From assembly GCF_019974135.1 (NCBI RefSeq), contig NZ_AP025017.1:1674001-1738000 (forward strand): a DNA stretch of 64,000 nucleotides, given 5' to 3'. Positions 18,048 through 27,226 of this stretch are shown piece after piece. Under the pieces are notes generated by a model. That model saw only the letters and a program-made list of their open reading frames with translations, did not search any database and was not told the DNA's origin. Source of the stretch: Actinomyces capricornis (GTDB lineage: Bacteria; Actinomycetota; Actinomycetes; Actinomycetales; Actinomycetaceae). The position numbers and the translations under genes are program-made. Numbering within the stretch: position 1 is the stretch's first letter; each line of letters opens with the position of its first letter.

Positions 18048-19046
18048 CTACGGGGTCAGCTCACCGGCGATCGAGTGGCCGATCCTCCCGGCCAGCTCGG
18101 CCCCGCGCAGCCCTTGGCTCAAGAGGAACTGCACCTTGGCGTAGACGGCCTCCAGGGTCATGTCCCGGCTGCCGACGGCACCGGCCCGGGCCACGGCGTC
18201 GCCCGCCTCGTAGTGGCCCAGGAGCACCTCGGCCTGCTGGCACTGGGAGGACACGACGACGGCGGTCCCCTGGGCGATGATCTCCTGGAGGACCTCGACC
18301 AGGCCCGGCTCCTGGCTGGGCACATTGCCCACCCCGAAGGCGCGCAGGATGACCGCCTCGGGGGCGGGGGCCAGCAGCGCCTCCAATCGGGCGGCGGTGA
18401 TGCCCGGGGCCATGTCGAGCACGACGACGTCGTGGCGCGTATAGGGCGCCGGGCTCGGCCAGCCCTGACCCGACTCGGCCCGTGGGGTCCACCGCCAGGG
18501 CGCTCCGGTGACGGCCAGGGGCGCGGCGCTGGGGGACTCGAAGCCCTCGAAGTCCCACGAGGAGCATTTCGAGGCCCGGTTGCCGGCCAGCAGCCGGTGG
18601 CCGAAGAACAGGGCAACGCCCTCCAGCCTGCCCGAGGTGGCCGCCCGCAGCGCGCCGGTGACATTCGCTGCGGCGTCGGAGCCGACCTCGCCCAGTGGCA
18701 GCTGGGAGCCGGTGAGGACCACCGGGGAGGGGAAGTCGGTCAGCGCGTAGGACAGCGCGGCCGAGGTGTAGGCCATGGTGTCGGTGCCGTGCAGCACCAC
18801 GAAGGCGCGATCGGGATCGGCGGCGCTGTGGGCGCGCAGATCGTCGATGATCGCCTGCCAGGACTCGGGGGTGGCATTGGAGGAGTCGATGAGCGGCTCC
18901 AGGCTGGTCATCGTCACAGAGTCCGCCAGTTCCGTTCCTTCCAGCAGGGCGGCCAGCCAACCCTCAAGGTCGGCCCCGGGGACCAGGCCCCGCGGGGAGT
19001 CGATCATTCCGATCGTGCCTCCGGTGTACGTGATGTGAATGCGCAT
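18048..19046 (-). CDS. ansA: L-asparaginase
   Basis: The 332-residue product hydrolyses asparagine to aspartate and ammonia. Both Thr active-site motifs are present: YTGGTIG at the N-terminus (Thr11) and VLHGTDTM near residue 88. There is no signal peptide, and the layout is that of a cytoplasmic type I enzyme. It lies 12 bp after the amino-acid permease gene on the same strand, so uptake and breakdown of asparagine are probably co-expressed. Confidence 0.93.
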   Translation of the reverse strand: MRIHITYTGGTIGMIDSPRGLVPGADLEGWLAALLEGTELADSVTMTSLEPLIDSSNATPESWQAIIDDLRAHSAADPDRAFVVLHGTDTMAYTSAALSYALTDFPSPVVLTGSQLPLGEVGSDAAANVTGALRAATSGRLEGVALFFGHRLLAGNRASKCSSWDFEGFESPSAAPLAVTGAPWRWTPRAESGQGWPSPAPYTRHDVVVLDMAPGITAARLEALLAPAPEAVILRAFGVGNVPSQEPGLVEVLQEIIAQGTAVVVSSQCQQAEVLLGHYEAGDAVARAGAVGSRDMTLEAVYAKVQFLLSQGLRGAELAGRIGHSIAGELTP

Positions 19047-19058
19047 GGTTTTCTCCTC

Positions 19059-20585
19059 CTACTCCTCGGCCAGGACCTCGTCGAGCAGATCGCCCCGGAT
19101 CCTGCCCCGCACCAGGTACCAGCCGGCCACCATCATGACCACGACGACGCCGAAGAGCGCCAGTGTCCACCGCCCGCTCGTGCTGGTGATGTTGGCGGCC
19201 ACCACGACGGCGAAGAAGAGGAGGGCCGCATAATTCGACCAGGGCGCCAGGGGCATGCGGTAGGCGGGGCGCTGCTCCTGGCCGGCCTTCACCCGCTTGA
19301 GGAAGGCCAGGTGCGTGATGAGGATGGCCGCCCAGGTACCGGCAATGCCGATCCCCGCCAGGTTCATGACGATCTCGAAGGCGTCCCCGGGAAGGTAGGC
19401 ATTGAGCACCACACCCACAAGGCCCAGGGCGGAGGTCAGTGCGATCGCGCCGGCGGGCACCTGGTGCTTATTGAGGCCGGCTGCGATCGCCGGGGCCTCT
19501 CCGGCCACGGCCATGGAGCGCAGGGTGCGGCCGGTGGCATACAGCCCCGCGTTGAGGGAGGACATTGCGGCGGTGAGCACGACGACCTGGATGATGTCCC
19601 CGGCATAGGGGAGGCCGATGCCGGAGAAGAAGGTGACGAAGGGGGACTGCAGGGAGGAGTAGGCGGTGTAGGGCAACACCATCGCCATGAGGATGACCGA
19701 GCCCACGTAGAAAACGAAGATGCGCAGAATCATCGAGTTGATGGCCTTCGGCAGGACCTTCGCCGCGTCCTCAGCCTCACCCGCGGCCACTCCCACCATC
19801 TCGGTGCCGCCGAAGGCGAAGACGACTCCCAGGGTCAGGGCGAAGACCACCGGGAGGCCCTCGGGGAAGAAGCCCCCGTGATCGGTGATGTTGTGCACTC
19901 CGGCCGTATAGTGGACGATGTCCTGCCCGGAGCCAGCCTGCCCGGTGTGGGCGCCGGTGATGATGGCCCAGATGGCCACCAGCATGAAGGACACGATGGC
20001 CCCGACCTTGATGAGGGCGAACCAGAACTCCGCCTCGCCGAACATTTTCACGTTCAACATATTGAGGATGAAAACCAGGACCAGGGCCAGGAGTGCCAGG
20101 ATCCACTGCGGGATCGCCTGGAAGGAGCCCCAGTAGTGCAGGTAGAGGGCCACCGCCGTGATGTCCGCCATCACCGTGACGGCCCAGTCCAGGAAGAAGA
20201 GCCATCCGGTGATGAAGGCCCCCTTCTCCCCGAGGAACTCGCGGGCATAGGACACGAAGGCCCCCGATGAGGGACGCCGGATCGCCAGCTCCCCCAGGGC
20301 GCGCACCATGAGGAAGGCGAAGCCGCCGCAGATGGCGTAGGCGAACATCAGCCCGGCGCCGCCCTGGGCCAGGCGTCCGCCCGCACCCATGAACAGCCCG
20401 GTTCCGATCGAGCCGCCAATGGCGATCATCTGCAGGTGCCTGTTCTTGAGTGACTTGTTGTACCCGGCGTCCCCCTTGTCGCGCAGTGCGGGGACCGGTG
20501 CGGCCGGTGCGGCATGAGCGGGTGCGGAGGGGGCTGCGGCCGGCGTGCGGCCAAGCGGCCGGCCGCCAGATGAATGGTGCGTCAT
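19059..20585 (-). CDS. Amino acid permease (APC superfamily), likely asparagine transporter
   Basis: The start is placed at ATG 20585 (MTHHSSGG) because AAGGAG lies 4 bp upstream; the frame is open further to 20663 without a ribosome site. The 508-residue product has a hydrophilic N-terminus, then about 12 membrane helices. Features of the amino-acid-transporter family are IAIGGSIGTGLFMGAG in helix 1 and the FGGTEMVGVAAGEAEDAAKVLP region. Pairing with asparaginase points to asparagine, as in AnsP; GABA- or other AAT-type permeases look similar. Confidence 0.88.
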   Translation of the reverse strand: MTHHSSGGRPLGRTPAAAPSAPAHAAPAAPVPALRDKGDAGYNKSLKNRHLQMIAIGGSIGTGLFMGAGGRLAQGGAGLMFAYAICGGFAFLMVRALGELAIRRPSSGAFVSYAREFLGEKGAFITGWLFFLDWAVTVMADITAVALYLHYWGSFQAIPQWILALLALVLVFILNMLNVKMFGEAEFWFALIKVGAIVSFMLVAIWAIITGAHTGQAGSGQDIVHYTAGVHNITDHGGFFPEGLPVVFALTLGVVFAFGGTEMVGVAAGEAEDAAKVLPKAINSMILRIFVFYVGSVILMAMVLPYTAYSSLQSPFVTFFSGIGLPYAGDIIQVVVLTAAMSSLNAGLYATGRTLRSMAVAGEAPAIAAGLNKHQVPAGAIALTSALGLVGVVLNAYLPGDAFEIVMNLAGIGIAGTWAAILITHLAFLKRVKAGQEQRPAYRMPLAPWSNYAALLFFAVVVAANITSTSGRWTLALFGVVVVMMVAGWYLVRGRIRGDLLDEVLAEE

Positions 20586-20845
20586 AGGACTCCTTGCGAT
20601 AGGTGCCGCGGTGGCAGCCCCTGACGTGGTCAGGGCTCCGGAATCCAGAGGCGACGCCGCCACTGGCCGTGATCCTCGAGCGGTCCCTGTGGTGCCCGCG
20701 CCCTGCCCATGGGCTGCTTCCCGACAGCGGTCATCGGGGAGGCTAGCAGGTGGGCGCGCGGGCGAGGCACTCTTAAGGGAGCCGGTTCTCGTGGTGCCGG
20801 CGCGATGCTGTGTCCAGCACCACGACAGACCCCCGTGGATCCAGA

Positions 20846-20875
20846 TTGCGCTAGGAGCGCATGTCGCTGTATCTT
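20846..20875 (+). promoter_or_regulatory. Promoter of the tRNA-Thr gene
   Basis: TTGCGC (20846-20851) and TATCTT (20870-20875) are 18 bp apart, ending 22 bp before the tRNA. Nothing else is recognised in the 312-bp gap 20586-20897 except the ribosome site of the permease on the other strand. Confidence 0.5.
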
Positions 20876-20897
20876 CAACTCGCCGCGCTACGCGCGT

Positions 20898-20973
20898 GCC
20901 GCCTTAGCTCAGTCGGCAGAGCGATTCACTCGTAATGAATAGGTCGTGGGTTCGATTCCCACAGGCGGCTCCA
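20898..20973 (+). tRNA. tRNA-Thr (anticodon CGT)
   Basis: A 76-base cloverleaf with encoded CCA. The acceptor stem GCCGCCU pairs with AGGCGGC; the D-loop has AGCUCAGUCGGCAGAGC; the anticodon loop reads CUCGUAA, giving CGU for ACG codons; the T-arm is GUGGGUUCGAUUCCCAC. Confidence 0.97.
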
Positions 20974-20975
20974 GC

Positions 20976-21003
20976 AAGCCCCGGGATGTCTCTCCCGGGG
21001 CTT
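20976..21003 (+). terminator. Terminator of tRNA-Thr
   Basis: AAGCCCCGGGA (20976-20986) pairs with TCCCGGGGCTT (20993-21003) around a 6-base loop, directly after the CCA end. Confidence 0.85.
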
Positions 21004-21394
21004 CCCTGTGCGTCATCCCCGCCTGCATGCCGTCGGTGTGCTCAAACGGCGCACCCGACGTTGCCTCTCGGGACTGTGCGCCCAGCGCAGAACAGTGCCC
21101 CGCCCTCGCGCACTCGCGGCGGTTCTAGATGCGCCCGTGCGCGCGCTGTGATGATCCTGAGTTGCTCGTGGTCGCGCGTGAGGCCCTGGCGCCTATCGGT
21201 CAAGCCCCTGGAATCGGTTGTCCCCGCGATGGATCGCAGGAGTCCCCTTATTGCCGGGAAGGCGAGACTGGTAGGCGCCATCCAGGTGAGGCCTCATCGG
21301 GGTGGGGGCTTAGGGGACGGAGAGGAAACCGTCCCGCGCTGGGAGCCGCCTCGACGTGAGGCTGAAAGAGTCCTGGCATAAGGGGCGGCGGTGT

Positions 21395-21414
21395 TGCAAG
21401 ATTCCGATCTTGCA
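21395..21414 (+). promoter_or_regulatory. Dyad and AT-richer patch upstream of lsr2
   Basis: TGCAAGAT-4-ATCTTGCA is a perfect 8-bp inverted repeat, followed by a further CTTGCAT (21421-21427). It lies 70 bp before lsr2 and may be a promoter or autoregulatory site. In the remaining 480-bp gap (21004-21483) only three small hairpins are seen: GGGACGG/CCGTCCC (21314-21335), GCCTC/GAGGC (21348-21362) and GCGGGAT/ATCCCGC (21436-21461). No gene is recognised there. Confidence 0.45.
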
Positions 21415-21483
21415 TTTACTCTTGCATCAACCCGCGCGGGATTCGTCTCAGGTGATCCCGCCTTCCGATCCGAATGGGGAATC

Positions 21484-21804
21484 ATGGCGCAGAAAACTCA
21501 GGTCATCCTGGTCGACGACGTTGACGGCTCCGAGGCCAGTCAGACCATCACCTTCGCTCTCGACGGTGTCAGCTACGAGATCGACCTCAATGAGGAGCAC
21601 GCGGCCGCTCTGCGTGAGTCATTTGAGGAGTGGGTCAGCAAGGCCCGCCGTACTGGCGGACGCCGCACGACTGGCCGCCGTCGTCCTGCTGGTGCCTCCG
21701 ACACTCAGAAGATCCGTGAGTGGGCGCGCTCCCAGGGCATCGAGGTCTCTGACCGCGGCCGTGTCTCGGCTGAGATCCGCGAGGCCTACAAGAACGCTCA
21801 CTGA
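21484..21804 (+). CDS. lsr2: Lsr2 nucleoid-associated protein
   Basis: The 106-residue product begins [15 protein letters not shown], the standard Lsr2 N-terminus; the open frame extends back to 21391 without matching the family. The N-terminal half (to about residue 60) is the dimerisation domain. The C-terminal half has the DNA-binding helix pair and the AT-hook-like RGR in DRGRVSAEI. Lsr2 binds AT-rich DNA, bridges it and silences acquired genes, so the lower-GC cluster at 27313-30522 would be a natural target. Confidence 0.96.
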   Translation: MAQKTQVILVDDVDGSEASQTITFALDGVSYEIDLNEEHAAALRESFEEWVSKARRTGGRRTTGRRRPAGASDTQKIREWARSQGIEVSDRGRVSAEIREAYKNAH

Positions 21805-21832
21805 GCCGCGCGCCGTCGCGCACGGCGCGGAC

Positions 21833-21875
21833 CACGGCCCGGCGGCGCAGGGACATCCTGCGCCGCCGGGCCGTG
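21833..21875. terminator. Strong hairpin between lsr2 and gpmA
   Basis: A perfect 19-bp stem, CACGGCCCGGCGGCGCAGG (21833-21851) with 21857-21875, has a 5-base loop. It begins 28 bp after the lsr2 stop and isolates lsr2 from gpmA. Confidence 0.8.
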
Positions 21876-21928
21876 CCGCTGGGACCGAGGGCCTCGCGCC
21901 ATCGTGCCGGGCCTGGCAGGATAGAGCC

Positions 21929-22666
21929 ATGGCTTACACCCTGGTACTGCTCCGCCATGGCGAGAGCGAATGGAATGCTAAGAACCTCTTCACCGGCTGG
22001 GTCGACGTCCCCCTGTCGGACAAGGGCCGCGCGGAGGCCTCCCATGGAGGCGAGCTGCTCAAGGAGGCGGGAGTCCTGCCTGAGAAGCTCTTCACCTCGA
22101 TGCTGCGTCGCGCCATCATGACCGCCAACCTGGCCCTGGACGCCGCCGACCTCCACTGGATCCCCGTCGAGCGCCACTGGCGCCTCAACGAGCGCCACTA
22201 CGGCGCCCTGCAGGGCAAGAACAAGAAGGAGATCCGCGATGAGTACGGCGATGAGCAGTTCATGCTCTGGCGCCGCTCCTACGACGTCCCCCCGCCCGCC
22301 ATCGAGTTGGGCAGCGAGTTCTCCCAGGACGCCGACCCCCGCTACGCAGGCGAGCCGATCCCGGCCACCGAGTGCCTCAAGGATGTCCTGGAGCGCCTCC
22401 TGCCCTACTGGGAGGAGACCATCGTCCCCGAGATCAAGACGGGCAAGACCATCATGATCGCCGCCCACGGCAACTCCCTGCGGGCCATCGTCAAGCACCT
22501 GGACGGCATCTCCGATGAGGACATCGCCGAGGTCAACATCCCCACGGGCATCCCGCTGGTCTACGAGCTCGACGAGGAGACCCTCAAGCCCCTGAAGAAG
22601 GGCGGGCGCTACCTCGACCCCGAGGCCGAGGCCAAGATCGCGGCCGTGGCCAACCAGGGCAAGTGA
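21929..22666 (+). CDS. gpmA: 2,3-bisphosphoglycerate-dependent phosphoglycerate mutase
   Basis: The 245-residue product interconverts 3- and 2-phosphoglycerate in glycolysis. The phosphohistidine motif LLRHGES has His10, and the second catalytic His is in [25 protein letters not shown] is the typical GpmA segment. The start is set by family alignment at MAYTLVL; the open frame runs far upstream over the lsr2 region but is not coding there. The gene is monocistronic, with hairpins on both sides. Confidence 0.97.
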   Translation: MAYTLVLLRHGESEWNAKNLFTGWVDVPLSDKGRAEASHGGELLKEAGVLPEKLFTSMLRRAIMTANLALDAADLHWIPVERHWRLNERHYGALQGKNKKEIRDEYGDEQFMLWRRSYDVPPPAIELGSEFSQDADPRYAGEPIPATECLKDVLERLLPYWEETIVPEIKTGKTIMIAAHGNSLRAIVKHLDGISDEDIAEVNIPTGIPLVYELDEETLKPLKKGGRYLDPEAEAKIAAVANQGK

Positions 22667-22691
22667 GCCTGAGGGCCGCAGGCCCCTAGCG

Positions 22692-22735
22692 ACGGCGGGC
22701 GGCGCCGGACCTCGTAGTCCGGTGCCGCCCGCCGT
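22692..22735. terminator. Bidirectional terminator between gpmA and phoU
   Basis: A 19-bp stem (22692-22710 with 22717-22735) contains one G-T wobble and a 6-base loop. It lies between convergent genes. Confidence 0.8.
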
Positions 22736-22751
22736 TGCCAGGCGGACCGGC

Positions 22752-23435
22752 TCAGGCGTGCAGGGCGTCGGCGTCCTCGGCGTCGTGCGTGCCCGGCATG
22801 CTGGCCCCCGAGACGAGGTAGGCCACGCGGCGGGCCACGGAGGTGGAGTGGTCCCCGAAGCGCTCCAGGAAGCGCCCCATGAGCACCGCGTCGATGACCT
22901 GCTGGCGGCTCATCTCATGGGCCGGGTCCAGGATCATCTGGAAGGACTGGCGGTGCAGGGCGTCGAGCTGGGCGTCGTCGGCCTGGATGGTGGCGGCCAG
23001 GTCCAGGTCGCGGGTGGAGACCAGTCGGGCCACGTCCTTGCCCGCGCGGACGGCCAGGTCGGCCATCTGGAGGATGAGGCCGAGCACCGGCTCGGGCACG
23101 GGAGGCTCGGGGTAGCGGCCTCGGGCGATGGCGGCGATATGCCGGGCCAGGTCGCCCTGGCGCTCCAGGGTCTGGGACATGCGCAGGGCGGAGATGACAT
23201 TGCGCAGGTCCCCGGCTACCGGCTGCTGGCGGGCCAGGAGCATGACGCACAGGTCGTCGATGTCTCGCTGGAGGTCATTGATGCGCTCATCGGCGTCGAT
23301 GACCTGCTCGGCGATGACGATATCGCTGTGGCGCAGGGATTCACTGGCGCGCTCGATGGCGGTGGCCACCTGATTGGCCATGGACTCAAGATCGGAGCCC
23401 AGCTGCTTGAGCTCCTGATTGAAGATATCGCGCAT
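22752..23435 (-). CDS. phoU: Phosphate uptake regulator PhoU
   Basis: The 227-residue all-helical product has the two PhoU half-domains. Repeated acidic metal-site motifs appear as ADERINDLQRDID and RFLERFGDHSTSVARR. PhoU links the phosphate ABC transporter to the SenX3-type kinase and keeps it off when phosphate is ample. It is divergent from senX3-regX3 with a shared 231-bp control region, which supports this role. Start at MRDIFNQEL fits the family. Confidence 0.95.
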   Translation of the reverse strand: MRDIFNQELKQLGSDLESMANQVATAIERASESLRHSDIVIAEQVIDADERINDLQRDIDDLCVMLLARQQPVAGDLRNVISALRMSQTLERQGDLARHIAAIARGRYPEPPVPEPVLGLILQMADLAVRAGKDVARLVSTRDLDLAATIQADDAQLDALHRQSFQMILDPAHEMSRQQVIDAVLMGRFLERFGDHSTSVARRVAYLVSGASMPGTHDAEDADALHA

Positions 23436-23555
23436 GTGGCGACTCCTGTTCGTCGGTGCGGTGATGAGGTCGGTTGGGTGCGGGGCTGTCGAGGTCTGGC
23501 TGGTGGACCGGGGCCGGTCGGGGCGAGGACAACGGCGCCCAGTGTGCGCCGCGAA

Positions 23556-23595
23556 GGTGAACGGCCGGGGCAGGCCGGGCGCCCGGGAGGTGAAC
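23556..23595. promoter_or_regulatory. Candidate PHO-box repeats in the phoU/senX3 intergenic region
   Basis: GGTGAAC occurs at 23556-23562 and 23589-23595; its complement GTTCACC is the core unit of actinobacterial PhoP/RegX3 sites. The two copies are 33 bp apart, exactly three 11-bp units, the period of known PHO boxes. The middle units are degenerate. Confidence 0.45.
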
Positions 23596-23666
23596 GCCGT
23601 CCCGGTCGGGCTCTTGACAGGAGCATGATCTCGCGCAGTCCGTCCCCGACCTCCTACCCTAGGGCC

Positions 23667-25010
23667 GTGGACCCCGTTTGGCTGCTGATCCTGGTTGCGC
23701 TGGTGGGTGTGGCCGTCGGAACCGCGGCGGGCCTGGCCTTCGGCCTGTCCGAGCGCGACCGCCGTCGTGCCTCCCGGCCCGCCTCGGGCTCCCTGCCGGA
23801 TATGGATGGCGCCATCCCCGTGCTGGCAGCGCTGCGCTCCACGGTGGTGGTGCTCGATGATGACGACGACGTCCTGCGTGCCTCGGCCGGCGCCTACACC
23901 TTCGCGATCCTGCGCGGCGACGCCGTGGCCGACCCGACCATCGCCGCGATGGTCTCGCGCGTGCGCGCCACGGGGGTGGCCGAGGACGCCGAGGTCACGG
24001 TGGCCCGCGGGCCGGTGGCCGGGGCCGGGCAGTTCCACCTCCAGGTGCGGGTGGCCGGCATCGGCCAGGGGCGCATCCTCATCCTCGTGGAGGACCGCAC
24101 CGCCGCGAAGCGGGTGGAGGCCATGCGCCGCGACTTCGTCGCCAATGTCTCCCACGAGCTCAAGACCCCCGTCGGCGCGATTTCGCTGCTGGCGGAGACC
24201 GTGGAGGCGGGCGCGGAGGACCCCGAGCACGTGCGCGACTACGCGGGCCGGATGCGCAAGGAGGCCAAGCGCCTGGGGGTGCTGGTCCAGGAGATCATCG
24301 AGCTCTCCCGGCTCCAGGAGGGCGATGCCCTGGCCGAGCCCGAGGACGTCGAGCTCGACGCCGTGGTGGCCGAGGCCCTGGACCGGGTGCGGGTGGAGGC
24401 CGAGGGCCAGCAGGTCGAACTGGTCTCCGGAGGGCGCCGGGGCCTGCGGGTGCGGGGCGACGCCGCGCTCATCACCACTGCGGTGCGCAACCTGCTGGAC
24501 AACGCCATCCGCTACTCCGGGCCGCGCACCCGCGTCTCCGTGGGCGTCTCGCTGGACCCCTCCGATGCCGACCTGGTGCGCATCGCCGTGGTGGACCAGG
24601 GCATCGGCATCCCCAAGGCCGATCAGGAGCGGGTCTTCGAGCGCTTCTACCGCGTGGACAAGGCCCGCTCGCGCGCCACGGGAGGCACGGGGCTGGGCCT
24701 GAGCATCGTCAAGCACGTGGCCGCCGACCACGGCGGCACGGTGGAGCTGTGGTCCGCACCGGGACGGGGCTCCACCTTCACCCTGGTCCTGCCGCGCCTG
24801 CGGCCCGAGCCGGGAGTCGAGGGGCGGGCCGGGCTGGACCCCGCGGCGGAGACAGCAGTGGGGCCAGTAGGGGAGCCGGCCGTGGAGACAGTAGTGGAGC
24901 CGGCGCCGTCGTCGGGTCGGCAGGCCGGCGGCACGGGGCACAATGGTGGCTCCCGGACGCAGGACGGTCGGGGCGATAGGGCGGCTGATTCGGACAGGAG
25001 TGGCTCATGA
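23667..25010 (+). CDS. senX3: Phosphate-sensing histidine kinase SenX3
   Basis: GTG 23667 is taken as the start, giving 447 residues that begin at the first membrane helix (VWLLILVALVGVAVGTAAG). ATG 23625 is in frame but its AGGAG is only 1 bp away. A PAS-like region (about 50-145) follows, then the H-box VSHELKTP with His163, an N-box (NLLDNAIRYSG), DQGIGIP and GGTGLGLSIVKH. A Glu/Val/Ala-rich tail follows. The gene overlaps regX3 by 4 bp. Order and divergence from phoU match the SenX3-RegX3 phosphate-starvation system. Confidence 0.92.
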   Translation: MDPVWLLILVALVGVAVGTAAGLAFGLSERDRRRASRPASGSLPDMDGAIPVLAALRSTVVVLDDDDDVLRASAGAYTFAILRGDAVADPTIAAMVSRVRATGVAEDAEVTVARGPVAGAGQFHLQVRVAGIGQGRILILVEDRTAAKRVEAMRRDFVANVSHELKTPVGAISLLAETVEAGAEDPEHVRDYAGRMRKEAKRLGVLVQEIIELSRLQEGDALAEPEDVELDAVVAEALDRVRVEAEGQQVELVSGGRRGLRVRGDAALITTAVRNLLDNAIRYSGPRTRVSVGVSLDPSDADLVRIAVVDQGIGIPKADQERVFERFYRVDKARSRATGGTGLGLSIVKHVAADHGGTVELWSAPGRGSTFTLVLPRLRPEPGVEGRAGLDPAAETAVGPVGEPAVETVVEPAPSSGRQAGGTGHNGGSRTQDGRGDRAADSDRSGS

Positions 25011-25711
25011 CCCGCATCCTTCTTGTCGAGGACGAGGAGAACTACCGGGACCCGCTGGCGTTCCAGCTCAGGCGCGACGGCTACGAGGTCGTCACCGCGG
25101 AGGACGGGGTGCTCGCCGTCGAGCGCTTCGAGGAGGCGGGGCGGGTCGGGGGGCCGGGGGCCATCGACCTGGTGCTGCTGGATCTCATGCTGCCGCGGAT
25201 GGGCGGGGTGGAGGTGTGCAAGCAGATCCGGCGCAGCTCCACGGTGCCGGTCATCATGCTCACCGCCAAGGACTCCGAGGTGGACAAGATCGTGGGCCTG
25301 GAGATCGGTGCCGATGACTACGTCACCAAGCCCTACTCCTACCGCGAGCTCGTGGCCCGGATGGGGGCGGTGCTGCGCCGCACCAGCCATGAGGTCAAGG
25401 ACAACCAGACGCTGCTGGCGGTGGGGGAGGTCTCCATGGACGTCGAGCGCCACGAGGTGCGCGTGCGCGACCAGGGCGTGGAGATGCCCCTGCGCGAGTT
25501 CGAGCTCCTGGAGCTGTTCCTGCGCAACCCCGACCGGGTGCTCACCCGCTCCCAGATCATCGAGCGCGTCTGGGGGGCCGACTACGTGGGGGACACCAAG
25601 ACCCTCGACGTCCACGTCAAGCGCATCCGCGCCAAGATCGAGCGCGACCCCTCCCACCCCGTCATGCTCACCACGGTGCGGGGGCTGGGCTACAAGCTCG
25701 TGGCCGGCTGA
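25007..25711 (+). CDS. regX3: Response regulator RegX3 (phosphate starvation)
   Basis: The 234-residue product of the OmpR family has receiver acidic residues in LLVEDEENYRD, phosphoacceptor Asp59 in LLDLMLPRMGG, Thr in MLTAKD and Lys in VTKPYSYREL. The winged-helix effector has LTRSQIIERVWGADY and HVKRIRAKI. It overlaps senX3 by ATGA. It is expected to activate phosphate-uptake genes under limitation and to bind the repeats at 23556-23595. Confidence 0.93.
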   Translation: MTRILLVEDEENYRDPLAFQLRRDGYEVVTAEDGVLAVERFEEAGRVGGPGAIDLVLLDLMLPRMGGVEVCKQIRRSSTVPVIMLTAKDSEVDKIVGLEIGADDYVTKPYSYRELVARMGAVLRRTSHEVKDNQTLLAVGEVSMDVERHEVRVRDQGVEMPLREFELLELFLRNPDRVLTRSQIIERVWGADYVGDTKTLDVHVKRIRAKIERDPSHPVMLTTVRGLGYKLVAG

Positions 25712-25860
25712 GGGCGGGGCCGGAGCGCCGCGGCCGGGGTGCACCGGCCGGGGCGGCAGGCCGGGTGGCCGGGGCGGGCTCTTGTGAGATACCTCCCCGG
25801 TCTTTGCGCGGTATCCCCTGATAAACTAGGGCTCCACTATCAAACTGGAGTGTCATTCCC

Positions 25861-26343
25861 ATGACCTTTGAAGTCGGAGAGACTGTTGTCTATCCCCACC
25901 ACGGTGCTGCCCGGATCATCGACATCCGGCAGCGCAAGGTCCGTGGTGAGTCCAAGACCTATTTGCAGTTGGAAGTCGCCCAGGGGGACCTGACGATCCT
26001 CGTGCCCGCCGAGAGCGTGGAGCTCATCGGCGTGCGCGACGTCGTCGACGAGTCGGGCCTGGAGAAGGTCTTCGACGTCCTGCGCGCCCCCCTGACCGAG
26101 GAGCCCACGAACTGGTCGCGCCGCTTCAAGGCCAACCAGGAGAAGATCGCCTCCGGCGACGTCATCAAGGTGGCCGAGGTGGTGCGTGACCTCTCCCGCC
26201 GCGACACCGACCGCGGCCTGTCCGCCGGTGAGAAGCGCATGCTGGCCAAGGCCCGTCAGATCCTCGTCTCCGAGTTGGCCCTGGCGCAGAAGACCGCCGA
26301 GGAGGAGGCCGAGTCCCGCCTGGACGAGGTCCTGGCCTCCTGA
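25861..26343 (+). CDS. carD: CarD-family RNA polymerase-binding transcription factor
   Basis: The 160-residue product has the N-terminal RNAP-interaction domain ([17 protein letters not shown]). The helical DNA-binding domain includes the conserved Trp in [16 protein letters not shown]. CarD stabilises the open promoter complex, notably at rRNA promoters, and is essential in mycobacteria. Upstream is an AT-rich patch (GATAAACTAGG about 25820). ispD follows 85 bp later, the usual actinobacterial order. Confidence 0.96.
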   Translation: MTFEVGETVVYPHHGAARIIDIRQRKVRGESKTYLQLEVAQGDLTILVPAESVELIGVRDVVDESGLEKVFDVLRAPLTEEPTNWSRRFKANQEKIASGDVIKVAEVVRDLSRRDTDRGLSAGEKRMLAKARQILVSELALAQKTAEEEAESRLDEVLAS

Positions 26344-26428
26344 CTCCCGGCTTTCCCCGCATCCCCTCCCGGGTGTCCCCGGGACTGAGGGCGCCGTTGG
26401 CAGGCCGGTAAGGCGATAGCCTTTCCGC

Positions 26429-27226
26429 GTGAATGCCTCAGTCGCTCCCCGTCCTCCTGAGGGCGCCGTGGCCGCCATTCTCACTGCTGCGGGCTCAGGA
26501 ACCCGCCTGGGGGCGGGCGGGCCCAAGGCCCTGGTACCGGTGGGAGGGATCAGCCTCCTGCGCAGGGCCGCTGGCGGGCTTCTCGACTCCGGCGTTGTGG
26601 ACGGCCTCATCATCACCGCCCCGCCCGACGACGTCGATCGCTTTCGGCGGGAGATGGCTGAAGTGGCCGGGGCGGCCGAGCAGCCGGTGGAGGTGGTGGC
26701 CGGCTCCGCCGCCTCCCGCCAAGCTTCGGTGGCCCTGGGCCTGGAGGCGGTCCTGGGGGTGATGCCGACGGCGCAGGTGGTGCTGGTCCACGACGCCGCC
26801 CGGGCCCTGACTCCGCCTGAGGTGATCCGGCGGGTGGTGGCGGCGGTGCGTGCCGGCCACGGGGCGGTGGTGCCGGCCCTGCCGGTGTCGGACACGATCA
26901 AGGAGGTCGGGCCGGTCCGGGAGGGCCACGATGACGTCACCGCTGGGACGGGCGGGGGCGTCGAGCCGGTGGTGGCCACCCCGTCGCGCGAGCCCCTCAG
27001 GGCGGTGCAGACCCCCCAGGGCTTCGCGCTGGGGACCCTGCTGGAGGCCCACCGACTGGGGGCCGGGCGCTCCCAGGATGAGGCCGCGGCGGCCTCCGAT
27101 GACGCGGGCCTGGTGGAGGCGGCCGGCGGCAGTGTGGTGGTGGTGCCGGGGGACCAGATGGCCCTGAAGATCACCACCCCCACCGACCTGGCCCTGGCCG
27201 AGGTCCTCGTTGGCCGCTCCTATTGA
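26429..27226 (+). CDS. ispD: 2-C-methyl-D-erythritol 4-phosphate cytidylyltransferase
   Basis: The 265-residue product from a GTG start transfers CMP to methylerythritol phosphate in non-mevalonate isoprenoid synthesis. It shows the nucleotide-binding GSGTRLGAGGPKAL, VHDAARAL, and PVSDTIKEV with a following QTPQGF. Compared with typical members it has an inserted Gly-rich loop (about residues 160-185). ispF, often next or fused, is not found downstream in this window. Confidence 0.94.
   Translation: MNASVAPRPPEGAVAAILTAAGSGTRLGAGGPKALVPVGGISLLRRAAGGLLDSGVVDGLIITAPPDDVDRFRREMAEVAGAAEQPVEVVAGSAASRQASVALGLEAVLGVMPTAQVVLVHDAARALTPPEVIRRVVAAVRAGHGAVVPALPVSDTIKEVGPVREGHDDVTAGTGGGVEPVVATPSREPLRAVQTPQGFALGTLLEAHRLGAGRSQDEAAAASDDAGLVEAAGGSVVVVPGDQMALKITTPTDLALAEVLVGRSY

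Noticed and set aside
17970..20270. A plus-strand open frame of about 766 codons
   Set aside because: It is antisense to the asparaginase and permease genes and has no family features; it is Gly/His/Gln-rich, as shadows usually are.
25782..25827. A consensus promoter for carD
   Set aside because: TTTGCG or TTGTGA to TAAACT gives spacers of 13 or 34 bp, outside the normal range.
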